Shown in pieces: positions 32,101-40,286 of a DNA stretch of 42,056 nt. The first letter of the stretch is position 1. The number at the start of each line of letters is the position of its first letter. Source of the stretch: Salisapilia sapeloensis (lineage: Eukaryota > Oomycota > Peronosporomycetes > Peronosporales > Salisapiliaceae); assembly GCA_023334545.1 (NCBI GenBank), contig JAADVB010000170.1, forward strand, positions 1-42,056, written 5' to 3'. Below the pieces are notes generated by a model. That model searched no databases. It was not told the origin of the DNA and saw only the letters and a program-made list of their open reading frames with translations. The position numbers and the translations under genes are program-made.

Positions 32101-32497
32101 TGCACCCTGTGACGCTTTGGTCGTAGACACAGATCCAATTGCCCAATTCTTCTCCTACAAGCTCGACCCTCAGCTTGATGAAGCTCTGACTATCCATGGA
32201 AAGGAAGCTGCATTCGATTTCATCCGAGCGTTCATTCATGAAGTAACAGCCACAACATCCAGCATCTTGTCCAGTCGCACCAGCCAACTGGACGAAATGC
32301 TACAGCACTTACTTCAAACACTAAGTCTCGATCTCTTCGTTGCTTCCCAACACACAATCTACAACCTCCATCAACAACTTCTTCAGTCCCAATGTCAGTA
32401 TGAAGATGCTCGAGTGTCTTATCAGGTAGAACTACAAGCCCTATCTCGACTACTGGAAGCTCAGAAACAAGCAAACGACACTAGTGTAGATGAATAA
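26171..32497 (+). CDS. Giant coiled-coil protein, 2108 residues
   Basis: This is one uninterrupted 6.3-kb exon, unlike most neighbours. Residues 1-110 are basic, Ser/Pro-rich and probably disordered. From about 125 to 960 the sequence is almost continuous heptad-type coiled coil rich in Glu, Gln, Leu and Lys. Less regular linkers lie around 1000-1270 with Ser/Pro patches, then more coiled coil to about 1850 including internal repeats, and a helical C-terminal region without strong heptads. No motor head, kinase or membrane segment was found. Such proteins commonly serve as centrosome, basal-body, Golgi or cytoskeletal scaffolds; I cannot say which. The initiator-like GCTCATTTCG at 25994 could serve it, but overlaps the neighbouring ATG. 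Confidence 0.85.
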   Translation: MSDQRDSIYESPRGTKRLPKPPSSRHTPYASSVSTVLPYLKKYQSRDEARQIISPRHGIAKTRVAREPPSVKTAWKTPRSPKQSDIDDIIPEARELEMEPENQEKEVEIRTMKPLLLPSVEAAYLSNQELYPVDLDALSRVNEKFLEITSTALNHADSIQEQLPNLEQTSSNTLAAIEDLMSQVTTLHQLHEDAKQSYMKHVAELTHTHNEDITRLQTLNDQEKELMKAEYTSEIADLRLTSQAAIRDLEDQLVRQRQELLEGKRVELDVLTARFTQEYNLLLESSAADQVQLQEQLEDEKREHERIVCTLQMQSEDSLTALNNRRIAENVQVRKKMKETKIDFINRLAALQEEHESAEMAAKKSAVAELELARTSHAHELNSVIKSYELQLSNLNQQHVNKIDAMSSESSAREKSMSEEFETRHSFSSNAHKQEMHQTVLQYEAKLNELRQACEEDIAELRHQHAEQIAGLRETHAAQVLSLETTVEELNTQMTNDKASLTNEITTSKKQITELEDIAMHLRDTIKVLAGRTKEAKELSLMTVGEYEMHIVHHKEVQEKLASKLKCTEMELQQAHAELLSKANEIITLNDTVQRREDEIQKLHAQLLNTIQTGESTNEVLNETSGHLQSRTKELETTKAALRLESGRLSRAEESMQAKDSMLEDSTQKVESLTMALETFRTETKKLQMEMKLQAEHAQTDIELKNAEIQRLQTIQTDLQTKCSEYQAAITQLESDVRRIEKQREEGLRRIDLLQAEAEHREESIRSGENTLVDKDKIISQLKQQKKKVDVENSRLEATLSSRKEKIKALQTEIERRTMQNEEMHTRFRSSVEHIHDEQLARRKSERNLLLLELDGLKDMLKQYQGVHEKLVASQTDVADLTEERNTLAKEIVQLQTNLETVESEKELEEEKLAAITIQLQQAQQYLHAYQQEKEVTAALCRGTENIHALGTDSVQQYLTQVQHILKQAQVATCSEEPFQLAELSILVSEAAYLKQFFDAIMTKSDESLPSPPTSNLLHHEEISTHIQACHDFQRDCRKTLDLPTRTSAPKEVITLIGQLRDILAQLANLHPNKQAETRDSGKQDPDGDTYLLGSEIDIAFDMLNELRALSNFSSSLVLSKEGTSSRTAKDFELLKVPSKTPSDVSEGQQNRFSKESNKQKRLQRTKSFPDYNSAEPLVSIENITSYSPLLPPRIVTTGIQDDEKEMMDSSHSIDMRMWLHSPNCSDWKDKENNLRPTSPTDMGTLVKEHAALLDFAQRTFHLILPRQELPSLFEAFSIVADQAAQLSASKEDLGKQLELGTSDSTTSVQDAIPDKPNNIFTKLEDVSAHLEEYAGLIELFQEHPEWLSIGETQPVGLESMAECVCSALKRQYDESKERHEDEESKEFEALSNQVMSLVHVALGSSDNDSDSFNTIAAENRRRRYAGFVSGLEAVQTVLTSLQNDLASTQDLLQMTVKNKEEIEIDLGVERSKMIDTQSQLRVEQSQLMETQTELQLEQNRLIETHAELQETILKLNTLARQHDLCQVSTKSAQEIPSDVTNPVSKPYVDPFGDRVLAYELGAAQSLLTGLLIQNSIQAQCDQNQAQGQYTALEAEYTATLKRLLHLQQSHADTLSVMDARREEIEASNKKVQELTQSLETATFHINQFEEASDRKIKELEQSLESATFHMRETEQAVATELESESSFLNQHGITFDITAPQVSRREIYTKYMELRKQYDEQINAIEQAVKEEQEFFNRDLIAAPFERVQTPDYSRIDVYRTLLETHQKESEDEKDKSSAIISSLHDDIVVLESERMKLHVQLDDAVEKFASLDNSIQVRDTMTDMLEQVAYHDLEAKRITSQERYESRCMMYEEFYTRDIQRAHKGISEALHNQANQYTFQEMLKDKVIEFQTNYHYPPHDSILNEMMKRNTAATSKIYRCIRLTTNILNACISNRQHPRGASLRNDTTGMIPISDIKQAVATCVKELKALKDYLNAPCDALVVDTDPIAQFFSYKLDPQLDEALTIHGKEAAFDFIRAFIHEVTATTSSILSSRTSQLDEMLQHLLQTLSLDLFVASQHTIYNLHQQLLQSQCQYEDARVSYQVELQALSRLLEAQKQANDTSVDE
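30599..31185. repeat. Internal heptad-multiple repeats in the coiled-coil gene
   Basis: At 30599-30705 a 42-bp (14-residue) unit of the form QxxLxETxxELQLE runs about two and a half times. At 31067-31185 two copies of a 75-bp (25-residue) unit share SLExATFH. The first unit is two heptads long, so copies keep the coiled-coil register. Confidence 0.7.
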
Positions 32498-32509
32498 CAA
32501 GTACATTAA

Positions 32510-34260
32510 CTACTTTTCGGTGTTTCGATTAGCATTATCATTCGCATGGCGTGTGTTCTGCCACCACTGTGTAAGCGACATACGAGGCCACTGGAACAAA
32601 ACGTTCCGTTCATCCTCTTCTTCCTCACTCACTTCTTCGTCGCTTCGAAGCATATCTTCGCCGATTTCATCTTCCATCTCATCCGTCTCGACTTCATTCC
32701 GAGCCATCTTTTCTTTCTCCACAACCACTAGTCTCGAATACGTCGCAAATACATCTTCATCGAGATACTTTCGAGGATTACTTTCAATCAATTTCAATAA
32801 ACGAGTAAAGTGCGGTTGGACTTCTGAGATGGGTACATGGAGATTAAAGGACAGTTGCGCGTAGATGGTAAACTCCATCGTTAACACCTCTCTCGATGGC
32901 AATGAATGCGTATGATCAATCGATTCTAACACTTGCTTCACTCGATTCTTCATCGCATCCGATGCTTCCGGCTCATTGAACTTGACAGCCAGGAGGAAGC
33001 AGCACGACATGTACAGCTTTCGATTCGCCTTTGTCACATACTACACCACACCATTAGCTCCATTCACATCTAATAAACAACTTTCGTACGTTATTCAGCA
33101 CTAGCTTTTCAAAGTAGACACATGCAAGTGCGGCCGTGGCAACTTCCATCCCGAGTTGATGGCAAGCATCTAGTGTCTCCCGCTTTAAGTTTCGAATTTT
33201 GCTTAGACTCAATTCACCCGTGAGCCATGTATGCTTCTCACGGAACTTTTGATTCAACTCCTCTGCCAGTTCATGCGGCTTGACGAACAAAAGAATGCTA
33301 CTAACGACTGGTCCAATGTTCTTATTGCCACGAACAACGTGACGATGACGACCTTGACGAAACGCAGGGTCGTCTAGATAGTTTGGATTATATGGTGGAA
33401 GGACCGGATGGTCGTCCTGACGATCGCGATCCGGATCACACTTGGACCAGGTCGCGTGGAGGAGGCGAAAGTAGGACTTACCACGCCAGTCGTAGTCCTG
33501 AGGCTCTATGTGTGGGATGGACGGAAGACGCTGTCGTCGGCGAGGGGTTTCGTTGCCGTCATACTGATGAAAAGGATAAGCATAGAGCATCAAAATGGTA
33601 TTAAAAAATGTACTTTGTTGATGCTGATGGTTGCAATAGGGTAGCCACGTCGACCTGAAAAGTAAAGACGAGAGTCTAGGACACCTTTCTCGTTCGTGTT
33701 CGACTCCCACCGACGCACCACAGCTGAAGTCACTGGGTTCTTCGTCGTAAATCGATAGCGCAGGGAAGATGGTACACCGATGACCTCGGCATCATATCCG
33801 GGTAGACGACGTCCAGCGGTAGACTCCGGTGACGTGTTGACATCGTCGAACGAAGGTGGATTGACGGGCATGTCGGCCACATTATTCGAGTCTGTCGTCG
33901 GATTGGCATTGTTACGAGGAGATAGCGGTATATTTTCTTCTGCTTTTAAAGGAATGGTTTGAAGGAAATCCAGCGCTGCAATATCTCGAGTGATCTTGCG
34001 AGAATGACCGTAGTAGGCCGATCGAGTACTATGCGTGCCATGTGGCGAATCCAACTATGATCAATCAGTCAAATAAGATGTAGATCGCAGTCTATTGGCA
34101 TTTAAATGACCTTGGACGTCGAGTGGGACGTCTTACGATGTATCCTAGAAGAATAGGACGGTGATAAAAGGCTAGGAAAGGGTGGAGAATTGTTATATTG
34201 CTTCTCTTCGAGCCCCGAGTCGCTCGGAGAGGACACAAATCCTTCCATTTCCATTTCCAT
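32510..34260 (-). CDS. CABLES: CABLES family cyclin-like protein
   Basis: Four exons: 34260-34111, 34054-33614, 33563-33090, 33040-32510. Introns are 56, 50 and 49 bp, all phase 0, and the product has 531 residues. The C-terminal cyclin-like fold is recognised from LSLSKIRNLKRE, then ALACVYFEKLVLNN joined to YVTKANRKLYMSCCFLLAVK, then EFTIYAQLSFNLHVP. AALDFLQTIPL near residue 70 resembles the short N-terminal motif of animal CABLES. Animal members link CDK5/CDK2 to tyrosine kinases; the protist role is unknown. The tail is very acidic. Three ATGs in the first 15 bases (MEMEME) leave the exact start open; the first donor (GTCATT) is the weakest. Confidence 0.85.
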
Positions 34261-34427
34261 TTTTTATTGTCAGTTTAGTGTGTCAGAATCGTACTTTGCA
34301 GAAACGTACTATTTATACCATAATCAACCGGACAATAAGCATATAAAATAGAATGAAAATGACCAAGCTGTTTCGTAGGCCTCACCACCGGACAAATTCC
34401 TATTTGGAGTAGAGAACAGAGGGCATC
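34261..34427. promoter_or_regulatory. Shared 167-bp region between divergent CABLES and SDHD genes
   Basis: A TATA-like ATATAAAATA lies at 34341-34350, about 80 bp before the SDHD ATG. TATAAATAG on the minus strand (34309-34317) lies about 50 bp before the CABLES ATG. No clear oomycete initiator was found, so these TATA-like strings are tentative. Confidence 0.35.
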
Positions 34428-35043
34428 ATGATGCTTGTGCAGCGCTCGTTGGCTCGCCGTGCCACTTCGGTCACGCGTGTACCGCAAACTTCATCCGTGC
34501 GTTCCTTCCGCCAAAGTACGTCTACTTCACGTTTACTCTACGACAGCAAATAGGGATTTATAACTTGCTAAACTCTACTCTTCTTTCAATCTGCTACAGG
34601 CGCTCCTCGCCGTTATACCAAAAACGAGGAAGCTGAAGGCATCAATGGAATCATCCAAGGTACAATTTTTAGGATACATATCACACAATCAATCTTACCA
34701 CGTATATCTAGCCGACAACTCGAAAACCATGATGAAGATGTACCACTACACTTCCCGTGGATTGCTCGCGTTGACCCCGGTTGCGTTTGTGCTTTCACCA
34801 TCGCCTCTGGCCATGCCAGTCGATTTGGCGGTCGGTATTATGCTGCCTCTCCATGCTCACGTCGGCATGAATCAAGTCATTTCGGACTACGTTCCTCACA
34901 ACATGCGCACGCTAGCTCGTCTCGGATGGCTGGGTGTCACTGGTGTCATGTTCTTTGGTCTCCTCCGTGTCAACTTCGAGGGACCCGGCATCACGGAGGC
35001 GGTCAAAACGATTTGGCGTGAACCTCCGAAAGAACAGCAATAA
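34428..35043 (+). CDS. SDHD: Succinate dehydrogenase membrane anchor subunit (SDHD/Sdh4)
   Basis: Three exons: 34428-34515, 34600-34659, 34712-35043. Introns are 84 and 52 bp and the product has 159 residues. The N-terminus is an Arg/Ser-rich mitochondrial presequence without acidic residues until after residue 35. The mature part has three hydrophobic helices. LHAHVGMNQVISDYV holds the heme-ligand His (97 or 99) and the Asp108-Tyr109 pair of the quinone site. The subunit anchors complex II in the inner membrane and passes electrons to ubiquinone. Alternative starts are the two adjacent ATGs. The next gene is convergent, with stops about 60 bp apart. Confidence 0.9.
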
Positions 35044-35106
35044 AGCACTTTCTTTTCCGTTTTCTTTCCAAGTCAGAAAAGTTTCTTTAATATTATGAAA
35101 AGTCTT

Positions 35107-35713
35107 TTAGCTCTCGGACTTGATCGGCACGAGTAGAGTTGCAGAGCCTTCGACGACGACGGCACCGGTAGAGGTTTTCTCACACACAGTTTCACAGTCA
35201 ACGAAGCGCTTGCGAACACGAACGACTTTAATACGTGCAGTCACTTGTTCATCCACGAGTAGCGGTGTCCGCCATCGAAGCGTTTGCTGGATGTAGACAG
35301 CTCCAGGAAGACTGCGGCCGATGATGGTGGCAAAGAGACTGGCGGAAAGTAAACCTTGGACCACTGGCTTCCTTTCTTCTTGCTGACTCGTTTCAAGATG
35401 CTGCTCCGCAGCGCTGGCGTCCGTGTGGATGGGATTGTTGTCGCCCGTTAGAGTTGCAAATTGCTGTGCATCAGATAGTGAAAAGCTGTGGCGTAAGGAA
35501 GCATGCACGCCGATCTCCGGGATGTGTCCACTGGGAAGCTAGAAGCGGGTTTAGAGAGTGCAGATGGTACAGAAATGGTCACGTAGGTACATTCAATAGG
35601 CTTCCTTCAATGTGATAGTCAGCAGAGGAAGCAGCAGACGAGTAGCGTTTTGCAATGGCTGGCAGAATTTGGCTATTCACATGCCGATGGTGCAATGGGA
35701 TACGACGGAGCAT
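35107..35713 (-). CDS. MaoC-like hotdog-fold hydratase/dehydratase, mitochondrial
   Basis: Two exons, 35713-35591 and 35538-35107, with a 52-bp intron in phase 0, give 184 residues. FATLTGDNNPIHTD is the hydratase-2 motif with the catalytic Asp and His, followed by the conserved VVQGLLSASLF helix. Such enzymes hydrate trans-2-enoyl thioesters or dehydrate (R)-3-hydroxyacyl thioesters. Exon 1 (MLRRIPLHHRHVNSQ onward, ending in AKRYSSA) is a typical mitochondrial presequence, so a part in mitochondrial fatty acid synthesis (the Htd2 step) is likely. The frame stays open upstream to another ATG at 35809; I prefer 35713 because of the presequence. Confidence 0.85.
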
Positions 35714-36589
35714 GGTCGAAGCCGGAGGTACTCGCTTTCGGATGACGGCGGTAGGTTGATCTATTTTCACACCATCACTAAAACTACGCCTATGGAAATG
35801 CTTGCTCAAACGATTTTCTAGTTGATCGTCGCCAGAAACCGCTTTGGAGAGCGTTTCGAAAGCCAGAAGTGGATCGTGACGGCGTGGAATGTTGGGAGGT
35901 CAGCACGCCCGTATTGGATCGCGCGAAGGAGCTAATTATAATGCAAACGTTTGCTACAGGTATTTACACACAAAGTCTTTTGATTCAACTTTCCGCCCGA
36001 CTTATTGTTCTGTGTCGCTTGGCACGTGTTGTACGAGGTTTCTCACAGGAAAGTAGTCTCCACCTTCCTTCCGACGTGCCCTGGCTACCGTGTTACCTCT
36101 CACGATCGCAGTGTGGTCCACGTTCGAGAATACCTTGAGACGCAGTCGGATTGGTCTGAAAATCAGTCTCCAGCTGCTTCGTCTGTACTTCAACTGGAGA
36201 AGGATATCGTGAGTAGCTCTTCCATATTTATTACTTTCTACAAGTTTTCTCGTCTGAATGCTCCGCTCTCCTTCCTTCGATCTTCCCACTCAATGCTTCG
36301 AATATGGTGTCGAAGACACCTCGATCACGTGCAATACCTGTTCGCGGCGTACCATCTGCGATACGTCACATACAAAATTCCAGTACGAAACATCCAGTGT
36401 CTTGGTTTTTCTATACGACCGTCCAATGAGTGGCTGCAAACCGGAGGAAGAAAAATATATAAAAAAGCGAAAAAAGCCGTCTACGGCGCCCACCTTAGTT
36501 TCCGCTCTATTTTATAATTTCGCAGACACTACGGAAAGAGCAGTATTTTTAGCGCGTATCCTATTTAAACGCCCACTTCTTTAAACAAA
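35714..36589. other. Intergenic with unresolved open frames
   Basis: The plus strand carries overlapping long frames: about 35782-36138, 36005-36517 (170 codons) and 36258-36584. They could be linked by a donor at 35960 (GTATTT), an acceptor at 36048 and a donor at 36209 (GTGAGT). A split gene is possible but no family is recognised and no start codon is convincing. The last 30 bp contain CCACTTC (36573-36579), an initiator match just before the zinc-finger ATG. Confidence 0.4.
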
Positions 36590-37567
36590 ATGCTCGTCTC
36601 GACCATGGACCACGTCAGCTACTCGTACTACCCCGTCCCGAAGGAAGGCGGGTACGTGGACCTTTCCATGCACCCGCACCAGAGGGACGCGTATGCCTAC
36701 GGAGGGCCATCACCGCCCCCGCCGCATCACGGACACCCGGTGACCAACACTCCGGAGGAGACCAGTCCCAAGAACGGCACCAAGTCGTCCTTGTACAAGA
36801 CCGAGCTATGTAAACGGTTTAGCGAGTTTGGGTCCTGTCGATACGGCGCCAAGTGCCAATTCGCCCACGGCGTCAACGAGCTCCGACACGTCGTTCGACA
36901 CCCCAAGTACAAGACGACGAAATGTAAGTCTTACTGGGGATCCGGACACTGTCCTTATGGCAGCCGCTGCCGCTTCATCCATGATGAAAGTGAGGCGTTG
37001 CTTGCGCAAGCCCATCAGTTCGGACCCCCGGCTCACGCGGGGCTAGCGGCGACCTCGAGCAGTCCCAACCTGTACCTCCATGACCCAAAGCAGGACCCCA
37101 TGGCGCTATCGATGAACTCGTACCAGGAATCCTACGCGCCGCCGCCACCGTCCTACTTGGCACCGTTCGAACGGAACGCGTGGGCTTCACGAAGCCATCC
37201 GAAACTTTCTCTTCAAAAGAGTATGGGGGACGGCCAGGAGCATTCCGACTCGGGTTCGAGTTCCCCTGGAACGATCGGCCACACGAATTCACTGCAGAAC
37301 ATGCCGTTGACGGACGCTGGCGTGTCGGACCCCGAGGGCTACCCGGACTTTAAAGATGCCATTGACGCATTGATGAAGTTCTCGATCGATTCGGACGAAA
37401 CGGAGGAGAAGAGTGGATCGAAAGAAGAGTTGTGGAAAAGCTTTTCAGGCAAGGACGAAGCGTGGAGTCTAACGGAACTCAACCTGGACGCGACGCCGTT
37501 CGAAGACAAGGACAAGGAGAAGAAGTCGGAAAGTCCTCGACTCAGTGTCTTTGAGCGTTTCCACTAG
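36590..37567 (+). CDS. Tandem CCCH zinc-finger protein (TTP/TIS11 type)
   Basis: The protein has 325 residues and no intron. Two perfect C-x8-C-x5-C-x3-H fingers lie at Cys74-His93 and Cys112-His131, 18 residues apart, with the leads YKTELCKRF and [10 protein letters not shown]. This is the tristetraprolin arrangement, which binds AU-rich 3' UTR elements and recruits deadenylases. The flanks are Pro/His-rich before and Ser-rich after the fingers; no other domain is seen. Translation could also start at the second ATG (36605). The gene is rather GC-rich with mostly C/G third positions, which suggests high expression. Confidence 0.9.
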   Translation: MLVSTMDHVSYSYYPVPKEGGYVDLSMHPHQRDAYAYGGPSPPPPHHGHPVTNTPEETSPKNGTKSSLYKTELCKRFSEFGSCRYGAKCQFAHGVNELRHVVRHPKYKTTKCKSYWGSGHCPYGSRCRFIHDESEALLAQAHQFGPPAHAGLAATSSSPNLYLHDPKQDPMALSMNSYQESYAPPPPSYLAPFERNAWASRSHPKLSLQKSMGDGQEHSDSGSSSPGTIGHTNSLQNMPLTDAGVSDPEGYPDFKDAIDALMKFSIDSDETEEKSGSKEELWKSFSGKDEAWSLTELNLDATPFEDKDKEKKSESPRLSVFERFH

Positions 37568-37719
37568 ACGTTGACCGTCCACTCCTTTAGCCTTGCCACG
37601 CACTTTTATTTACATTTTTCATTATTTGTTTAGGAGTTAAGAAAGAAGATCTTTTTCTTGTCGCTCACTAAGTTAAGATAGGGTGTGAAGGCGAAAGGAA
37701 AGAAAAATATAACAAAAGC

Positions 37720-38260
37720 TTATCCTTTCTTGGCGGCCGTTTGTCGTTTTGGAGGCTTGAGTGCTTTCTTCGTCTTTGCGGCACCTACGTTGTGGATCTT
37801 TTGGACCTTATTACGTTGCTCGGCCAAAATCTGTGCCTGTGTCTTTTGAACTGCCTTGTCCTTGGGAAGAGCAATATCCGGCTTCTTCTTCGCTTTCGGC
37901 TCCTCCACGACCACGATGCGACGTCTGGCATCCCACGCCCGCATGCAGCTAATGTATACATGTCAGATCTTTTTTACAACAGAATGACACGAGAAAAGGA
38001 CCGTATGAGTGCCCAGAAACTAGACAGAACATTAGTCGCGGAAGCAAATAGGGTGTCAAAATAGCTACCAGGGACAAGTAAAGACCATCGTGAAGACCGT
38101 CACGAGCATGATGATGTCTAGACATCGAATTACAAATTTGTAAGGAGAGTAGAAGAGCAAAAGTACTGATGTCGTAGACTTGCAGCTCAGCGACTAGAAT
38201 CACGATGGAGAGAAAGTAAGAGATGCCGACACAGCGGACGGCGACTTCAATCGGCTCCAT
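37720..38260 (-). CDS. Small two-helix membrane protein with basic tail
   Basis: Three exons, 38260-38167, 38117-38069 and 37948-37720, are joined across introns of 49 and 120 bp, giving 123 residues. Two hydrophobic helices (about 10-26 and 31-45) are split by VYDIN and followed by a Cys pair, an RRR stop patch and a Lys/Ala-rich tail of about 70 residues. The frame only makes a coherent two-helix protein when spliced this way; unspliced, the first frame ends in TAG within the second intron. Cys next to the membrane could be palmitoylated. I do not recognise the family. Confidence 0.65.
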
Positions 38261-38504
38261 CTCGTGCTTGTTTCTCCAGAATGTGGCAACCGACTCTTGC
38301 GCGTCTACTTATCTATTTGAAACCGACTACAGCAAAATCTACGTTCACGACGAACTAAACGTGCAAGAGATAATTACGGTAAAAATAGACGACCGAGATT
38401 TCATGCCATCTTACTCTCTTTTCTTTGAATTATCTTTTCTTTGGAAACATGAGGCAAAATCGTACTTCATCGCGTGTCCTTGAGCAACCAAACAAGGACA
38501 TCAA

Positions 38505-40085
38505 ATGAGGAGAGCGGTCGTACTCCGTTCAGCGGCCGCTGACGGCGCCAGTAGCTTCTCTCGCTTCTTTTCGAAGCCTGTGATCGGTAAAGCATCTTTT
38601 CAGATAAATGCACATGCAATTATGTTGCATTCCGTGCAATATGTGCATTGGAATAGACAGATGAGCCCATTTGGCTTTGACACTAACATGCTTTCATTCG
38701 AGTAGCCGACATGAAAGAGATGAAGACGATTAATACAGTGCAGCAATTGGCGGAAAAGGCGTCTGGTCAACCAGTGCCTTCATCTCTTTTGGCTCTGGAA
38801 GGAGGACCGAAAACGTGGATCGAAAACTCATTTACAGCTACGCCCGAAGAGGTCCCATCAAAGCCTCATACCTTGCTTTCCAAGGTATGCATGCTTGCAT
38901 CATTACCATATATGACATCAGACTGTTATTTTACAATTTATTTCAACATTACCTGGTATTCATGACATTCTGTAACTGATGCTGTTGCATTTAGGACGAC
39001 TTTAATGCAGTTCTTGAGACTGCTTCTCGTGAGCTACAGGCTACGGAAGATTCAATTTGGACTGTCAAGCCAGCAGTGGATTGCATGACAGAGGAAGAAA
39101 TTAGTTCGAACCAAGACTGCGACGCCTACATCGAAGCATTGGCCATTTCCCTCGCTCGACACAAGACAAAACAATTGGCCAACTGTTTTGACATTCTTGA
39201 CACCAACTTTGACGGTACATTCTTCTACAAAATTTCCATATTGTAGACCCGACACGATTCCGATTACCATAGCCCAATATTCCATGAATCACATCCCGCT
39301 GATTTCCATCCATGTATAGGTCAATTAAAAGTGGCGGATGTGGAGAAAGCGCTTTCGAAAGTCATAGCATCAACGGATGAAGAATGGCTGCGAGGTACAT
39401 TTTACCGATTCTATCCATATTTCTTTTCTAATGTATGAAAATAGCCATGTTCGAGCTCTTTGACACCGACAAGGACGACTGCGTTTCGGAAGACGAGAGT
39501 CGGCGTATCCTTGAGACAATCGTCGAGGCCCAGAAAGAAGCCATGGCTCACCTCTTCACCTCGCATGTACTTATCCACCAGCGACGATTTGTAGGATACT
39601 TGTCTCAATCGAAACTGTAGGTGGCCAATATGCCAAAGAAAGTGGACAAAGTATTCTGGAAGGGTGTGAAGGAAGAAAATTGGACGTCCAAGATACCGGA
39701 AAAGGTCCGATGCACCTTCCACTTCGCCTCCAAAGTCGAGGACACCACGCCTCCCAAAGTCCAATGGCAAGCATTCAAAGAGTCTCAGGTACCTTAATTT
39801 CATACGGCGAACAAATAAGATATAACTAACGCTACCTCTATCACTACAGGAGAAGGAATTTCCTGATCTGTTTGACCTGCAGGCAGTGTACGCCAAAGGC
39901 TTTTATAACGACAGGTACGATCGCGTCAACACGCACGTTTTCTCGATTCGATTTTCTCATTCAATACATACATATCTAGACACACGTTCCATGAACGGAA
40001 GCAGGAAAAAAGATCTCAGCGTCAAACAGGTGTCCTCCTCGCCTTGTTCCTCGGCGTCGTGGACTACCTTGCCGCTGTCTACTAG
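38505..40085 (+). CDS. Eight-exon EF-hand protein, probably mitochondrial, with C-terminal membrane helix
   Basis: Exons: 38505-38586, 38706-38884, 38995-39214, 39320-39394, 39445-39566, 39621-39788, 39850-39914, 39980-40085. They close in frame to 338 residues. The first 30 residues are Arg/Ser-rich with few acids, like a mitochondrial presequence. Two EF loops are seen: DTNFDGQLKVAD (156-167, assembled across an intron) and DTDKDDCVSEDE (192-203, with Asp in the usual Gly place). A helical and charged region follows, and the protein ends with a hydrophobic segment (GVLLALFLGVVDYLAAVY). A calcium-responsive membrane protein is inferred; the partner is unknown. Seven introns is high for this window. 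Confidence 0.75.
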
Positions 40086-40254
40086 ATCAGAGCGCTATCC
40101 AAATTGCAATACATCTGCTCTCATTGGTTGAAAAGCACCTTTTCTCGCTCTTTATTTGTTAAAAACCACTTGCGAGATGGCGGATCTGGACCATACTTCC
40201 GGCAAGAGAAACGCGACTTCCACGTGGAAGCAGCCAGATCCAAATCACTCAGTA

Positions 40255-40270
40255 GCTCATTTTCCATTTT
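40255..40270 (+). promoter_or_regulatory. Perfect oomycete Inr/FPR core promoter (PDI gene)
   Basis: GCTCATTTTCCATTTT fits the oomycete core consensus GCTCATTYYNCAWTTT at all 16 positions and is followed by GCC as in the flanking motif. It is 17 bp before the ATG at 40287, so it fixes that start and implies a very short leader. Confidence 0.85.
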
Positions 40271-40286
40271 GCCTTCCAACGTCAAC

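Noticed and set aside
35809-35809. Upstream ATG of the hotdog gene at 35809 as start
   Set aside because: The start at 35713 gives a cleaner mitochondrial presequence; the longer N-terminus has no recognisable role, though it is not excluded.
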